Shown: positions 39,239-42,285 of the stretch, piece by piece
Numbering within the stretch: the first letter of the stretch is position 1
How the letters are laid out: every line of letters begins with the position of its first letter
DNA from: a virus
IMG/VR virus record: IMGVR_UViG_3300025286_000035
Coordinates: 1 to 42,285 of that record
Direction: 5' to 3' (one strand)
DNA: 42,285 bases
The notes under the pieces: generated by a model
Databases searched by the model: none
What the model saw: only the letters and a program-made list of their open reading frames with translations
Told to the model about the DNA's origin: nothing
Translations under genes and position numbers: made by a program

Positions 39239-42200
39239 CTATTGTCCAGTTCTTTCCAACTGAACCTCATTGGACAGCCCCTGGCCCTTCTCCCATACCG
39301 ACTGCGCCTCTTTTGCCTTGACGCTAAGGTACTTCAGTTTCTCGGGGTCGAACTTTCGCTCTGGTGGGAGCTTCGCGTTACGCTCTCTGACCAGGTATTC
39401 TTTCAGGGCGCTGTTCTCCTGAGCTTCCTCGATGAGGCGGTCCAACTCCTTCATCAGGTGCCTGTGTTCTTTCTCGTGCCTGTCCTGGTTTATTTTGTTG
39501 TTCATAAACTGGTACTCAAGGCTGCCGATGGCCTTCGACAGCTTATTCAGTTTGAAGTGGAGCCTGGCGTCGCCTATCTCAAGCAGCCTGTCGGGCGTCC
39601 ACTTGTTTGCGTTGAGGCCGCTGAATCGGCCTAACTGTTCCTCGTAAACGCTCATCGGCTGGCTCTCCAGGAAGGGGATCTCCCCGCGCTTCGCTCGCTC
39701 AACGCGCTCCTCGGACCAGCCTTTCACATCCCAGTCGGTGAGCGGGGCTTTCGGCAGCACCCCCCCAAGGCCAAACAGGTCAGGCGGGATCCAGACCTGA
39801 ACCATTCTCTTTATTACCTTCTCTATAGCGTAGTCGAGGCTGTCAGTTTCTTTGTAGACAGCGCCCCTAAAGTACGTCTCCATGCCAAAGATACCATACA
39901 TAATGGTGCTGAAGAATGGATGGTCTGCCCCAAATGCCCTGCCAATCGCAGTAAAAGCATTGTCCGACACGCCAGGCATTCTCCTCATGCCGGGGACATA
40001 CTTCAGAGGGTCAATGCGCCAATCCCTGATATCAACGTTCGCCGCATCGGCCATCCACGTCGGAAACACATCGGTCAACCATATCTGGTACTTCTCGGCG
40101 TCAGGGACCTGCGGGTTGTTGAACGCCCTCATGAGATAGTCTGTATCTATGTCGGCGCTGTACCGGTTCATCTCCACCATGTACTCATGCAACCCAAACA
40201 TCACCCTTGTTTGTGTTGGGTTGGTGAGCATCCGGCTCATGGTTTTTGGGATCATCTTGGCATCAAAGGCAACGAACATCTGCCCAAGTAAGCCGCTTCG
40301 GATCACCTGGAAAGCGCCAGAAAGATGCTCATAGTCTGCGAAGTTATACCGCCCCATCATAGCGCCTTTTGAGTCAAGCGCCTTGTTCCTTCGCACAAGA
40401 CCACCACCCTCATCGACCACCTTCAGGAAATTGGCGTACCTGTGGATGTTATCTGCCACCGCATACATGCCAAATGGTATGCTGAACAACTGGTTCCCAA
40501 TCCCACCCGTGGACCTGGCAATGAGGTCGAGGTTGCCAGTGAAAATGCCTCTTATGAGCCCAGCAACGTTTCTGTGCACGTGCTTGGCGTTGCCGAATAT
40601 ACCCTTGTAGATGCGGCCAATGCCTCGGTGAGCATCACGTATGAACTCGGCCCTGCCGATGGTTCCTGCCGGTCCCAGTCCGGCTGAACGTATCCACCGC
40701 TGATACAGTGGTGAATCGACCTGTGAGGCAAAGTCCTTATACGCCTTTCGGTAGTACTTCCAAGACCTTGGATCCCACATTGACATGCCAGCCATTGGCG
40801 CAAGGAACAAGATGTTGCCAAGCCAATTTGTCATGTGCGTCGATATTGCGCCTATTGTCTTTGTTGCCTTGAAAAAGCCTGTGGCGGCCATGCTGAGGCT
40901 CTTGTACTTCAGGGCAAGTTCATATGTCCCGGCAAGCTCGTAAGCAATGTCGGGGTGTACCATCCCGTTGAGCTTACCTCGTTGCAACACGTTTTTGTTC
41001 GTACCAGGGACGTGTCTGTTCCTTATACCGACAAGCTCGCCCTTGCCATTGTAGTAAAAGTCCCCCGTGTGTTTGGTAGCGCCGCCCATACCTTCGCCAA
41101 CGCGCGTGCTGAACTCAACCCAGCCAAGCTCGGAAAGCTGCTCTCTCAACCTTATGTCGTGTATCAGGTCCTCAGCACGAGCAACCATATCTGCGTCGCC
41201 CTTCTCAATCCCTTTTCTGAGGGTCTTTTCCGCCTCCTTCATCGAGAAGTATTCGCCCTGGTCCCACTGTCTTCTGAACGCCTGATGTGAGGCCGGGTCG
41301 GTGGCCATTTCATTGAAGGCCTTGAGCAACTCAAGCTCGTACATGGATTCAGGTATCTTGATTAGGATCTCATCTGATGGCCGGTCTGATATCTTGTAGC
41401 GCTTTCCTTCGTAAAGGATGCCAGCTTCTCGCTCGGCAATCGTGTACTTCTTGCCGGTCTCGGGGTTTATCATCTTCTTAAAATGGTTGGCCGCGATTGA
41501 TATTCCAGCGGCATGGTCTTTGGCTACAGCGCCCATCGTCTCTATGTCGTCAATTGTGGCTGCGATTGTGCCGCGAGAGTGGTACCAGTCAGAGGCCTCG
41601 TCCCAGTCGCGCTTGAGCACCGCCTTTGAGAACCCGGCAACACGCTCTCTCAGGTCACTGATCCGCTCTGACATGGTCATGCTCTTGTCTGACACCTCTG
41701 GGTAGTAGGCAACGTCTGCCTTCTCCGGTGCATAGAGCGCGTCTGCCTCAAGGGCCTTTTTGTGTACTTCTACCTGGTAGTCGATTATGTCATCGTACTT
41801 GTTGTGTATGGCAAGCTTCTTTAGGATGTCTGGCGTCGGCTCTACCCCCGGCTTCAGCCTGAATCTGCCGCCCAGCAGCGTCGCTATGTGCTCTGACGAC
41901 ATCTCAGGGGTTACAGGGATGCCCCTCTTCTTCGCCAGGGCAGCGATGTCATCGCGGTCCATTCTGAGGAGGCGCACGATTTCAGACTCCCCCTGGGCGC
42001 GGCTTTTGAGAAGGGACACGGGGATCCCCTTGTCTGCTGCCTCACCGGCAAGCTCCTCCGGGGTAAGCTTTGACATCCTGTTGAGGTCAAGCTCTGCCCT
42101 GGTGAGTTCCTCTGGTGTCATGTTCAGGTGTTTCGCCATTGACGCCGGGTCGGTCCAGACACGCTCACCCGTCTTCGGGTCTATTATTATCTCACCGACA

Positions 42201-42285
42201 TCGCGGGTCACGTAGTCAGGCGCTCTCATTTGATCTGGAGTCTTCGTCACAAGCAGGTCATCGACCTCGTCAGCCAGGAACTTGG
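39239..42285 (-). CDS. Giant virion-associated protein, C-terminal part
   Basis: The frame is open at base 42285 and ends at TAG 39241-39239, so about 1015 codons lie here. The GTG at 42250 is only an internal codon if the ends are joined. The part near 42200-41900 is charged. A middle region has mixed motifs (MTNWLGNILFLAPMAGMSMW, FSIPFGMYAVADNIHRYANF, GRYNFADYEHLSGAFQVIRS) that resemble a C-terminal region shared by very large phage virion or polyvalent proteins (LPD38-like is possible). The last 150 residues are charged and helical. Likely an ejected core protein; no catalytic site recognised. Confidence 0.75.
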   Translation of the reverse strand, partial: KFLADEVDDLLVTKTPDQMRAPDYVTRDVGEIIIDPKTGERVWTDPASMAKHLNMTPEELTRAELDLNRMSKLTPEELAGEAADKGIPVSLLKSRAQGESEIVRLLRMDRDDIAALAKKRGIPVTPEMSSEHIATLLGGRFRLKPGVEPTPDILKKLAIHNKYDDIIDYQVEVHKKALEADALYAPEKADVAYYPEVSDKSMTMSERISDLRERVAGFSKAVLKRDWDEASDWYHSRGTIAATIDDIETMGAVAKDHAAGISIAANHFKKMINPETGKKYTIAEREAGILYEGKRYKISDRPSDEILIKIPESMYELELLKAFNEMATDPASHQAFRRQWDQGEYFSMKEAEKTLRKGIEKGDADMVARAEDLIHDIRLREQLSELGWVEFSTRVGEGMGGATKHTGDFYYNGKGELVGIRNRHVPGTNKNVLQRGKLNGMVHPDIAYELAGTYELALKYKSLSMAATGFFKATKTIGAISTHMTNWLGNILFLAPMAGMSMWDPRSWKYYRKAYKDFASQVDSPLYQRWIRSAGLGPAGTIGRAEFIRDAHRGIGRIYKGIFGNAKHVHRNVAGLIRGIFTGNLDLIARSTGGIGNQLFSIPFGMYAVADNIHRYANFLKVVDEGGGLVRRNKALDSKGAMMGRYNFADYEHLSGAFQVIRSGLLGQMFVAFDAKMIPKTMSRMLTNPTQTRVMFGLHEYMVEMNRYSADIDTDYLMRAFNNPQVPDAEKYQIWLTDVFPTWMADAANVDIRDWRIDPLKYVPGMRRMPGVSDNAFTAIGRAFGADHPFFSTIMYGIFGMETYFRGAVYKETDSLDYAIEKVIKRMVQVWIPPDLFGLGGVLPKAPLTDWDVKGWSEERVERAKRGEIPFLESQPMSVYEEQLGRFSGLNANKWTPDRLLEIGDARLHFKLNKLSKAIGSLEYQFMNNKINQDRHEKEHRHLMKELDRLIEEAQENSALKEYLVRERNAKLPPERKFDPEKLKYLSVKAKEAQSVWEKGQGLSNEVQLERTGQ

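Overview
The window looks like a complete genome of a tailed bacteriophage, about 42.28 kb, most likely a podovirus, cut open inside one very large virion gene. A minus-strand frame that starts at 2686 runs off the left edge at base 1. The frame that ends at 39239 is already open at the right edge (42285). Joining the two edges keeps the frame whether or not the shared six bases (ACTTGG at both ends) are collapsed, giving one protein of 1908 or 1910 residues. I therefore read the contig as circular or circularly permuted. The podovirus call rests on a portal of P22-like size, a coat and scaffold of matching size, and large internal-virion-type proteins, with no recognisable tape measure, tail tube or sheath. 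No integrase, DNA polymerase, RNA polymerase or complete tRNA was recognised. The host cannot be named from the sequence; the phage looks environmental.

The genome has two arms. The minus-strand arm starts at about 19.88 kb and reads leftwards through base 1, then from the right edge down to about 31.35 kb. It carries a putative small terminase, the large terminase, four small proteins, portal, scaffold, major capsid protein and a strong terminator. These are followed by head/tail adaptor candidates, a large tail-hub candidate, a beta-helix protein, two large internal-virion candidates, the giant protein, a structural protein and a repeat-rich fibre. The arm then continues with a lysis cassette (Lys/Ala/Pro peptide, GH25 endolysin, spanin-like protein, holin/lipoprotein-like protein). 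It ends with a primase-helicase and two small genes.

The plus-strand arm runs from 19.90 to 31.26 kb. After one gene it has about 1.4 kb without convincing genes, holding iteron-like repeats, operator-like palindromes and a dense set of RNA helices. Then comes a tightly overlapping array of small early genes, including a DUF932-like protein, two XRE-type regulators and Cys-rich small proteins. A DNA-processing set follows: a Fe-S PD-(D/E)XK nuclease, a Sak4-type RecA-like ATPase, an SSB-like protein with an acidic DEDIPF tail, and a Holliday-junction-resolvase-like nuclease. Together with the primase-helicase these suggest recombination-linked replication that borrows the host polymerase.

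The most unusual part is about 21.2-22.6 kb. A multi-branched RNA can be drawn at 21207-21770, followed by a 32-bp long-range helix (21772-21803 with 22027-22058) that encloses a 66-residue basic protein gene. Its wobble pairs are G-U only when the plus strand is the RNA, which points to a real plus-strand transcript. Micro-genes and further hairpins follow. This is the best candidate for something undescribed, or for a divergent relative of the giant phage RNAs such as GOLLD or ROOL.
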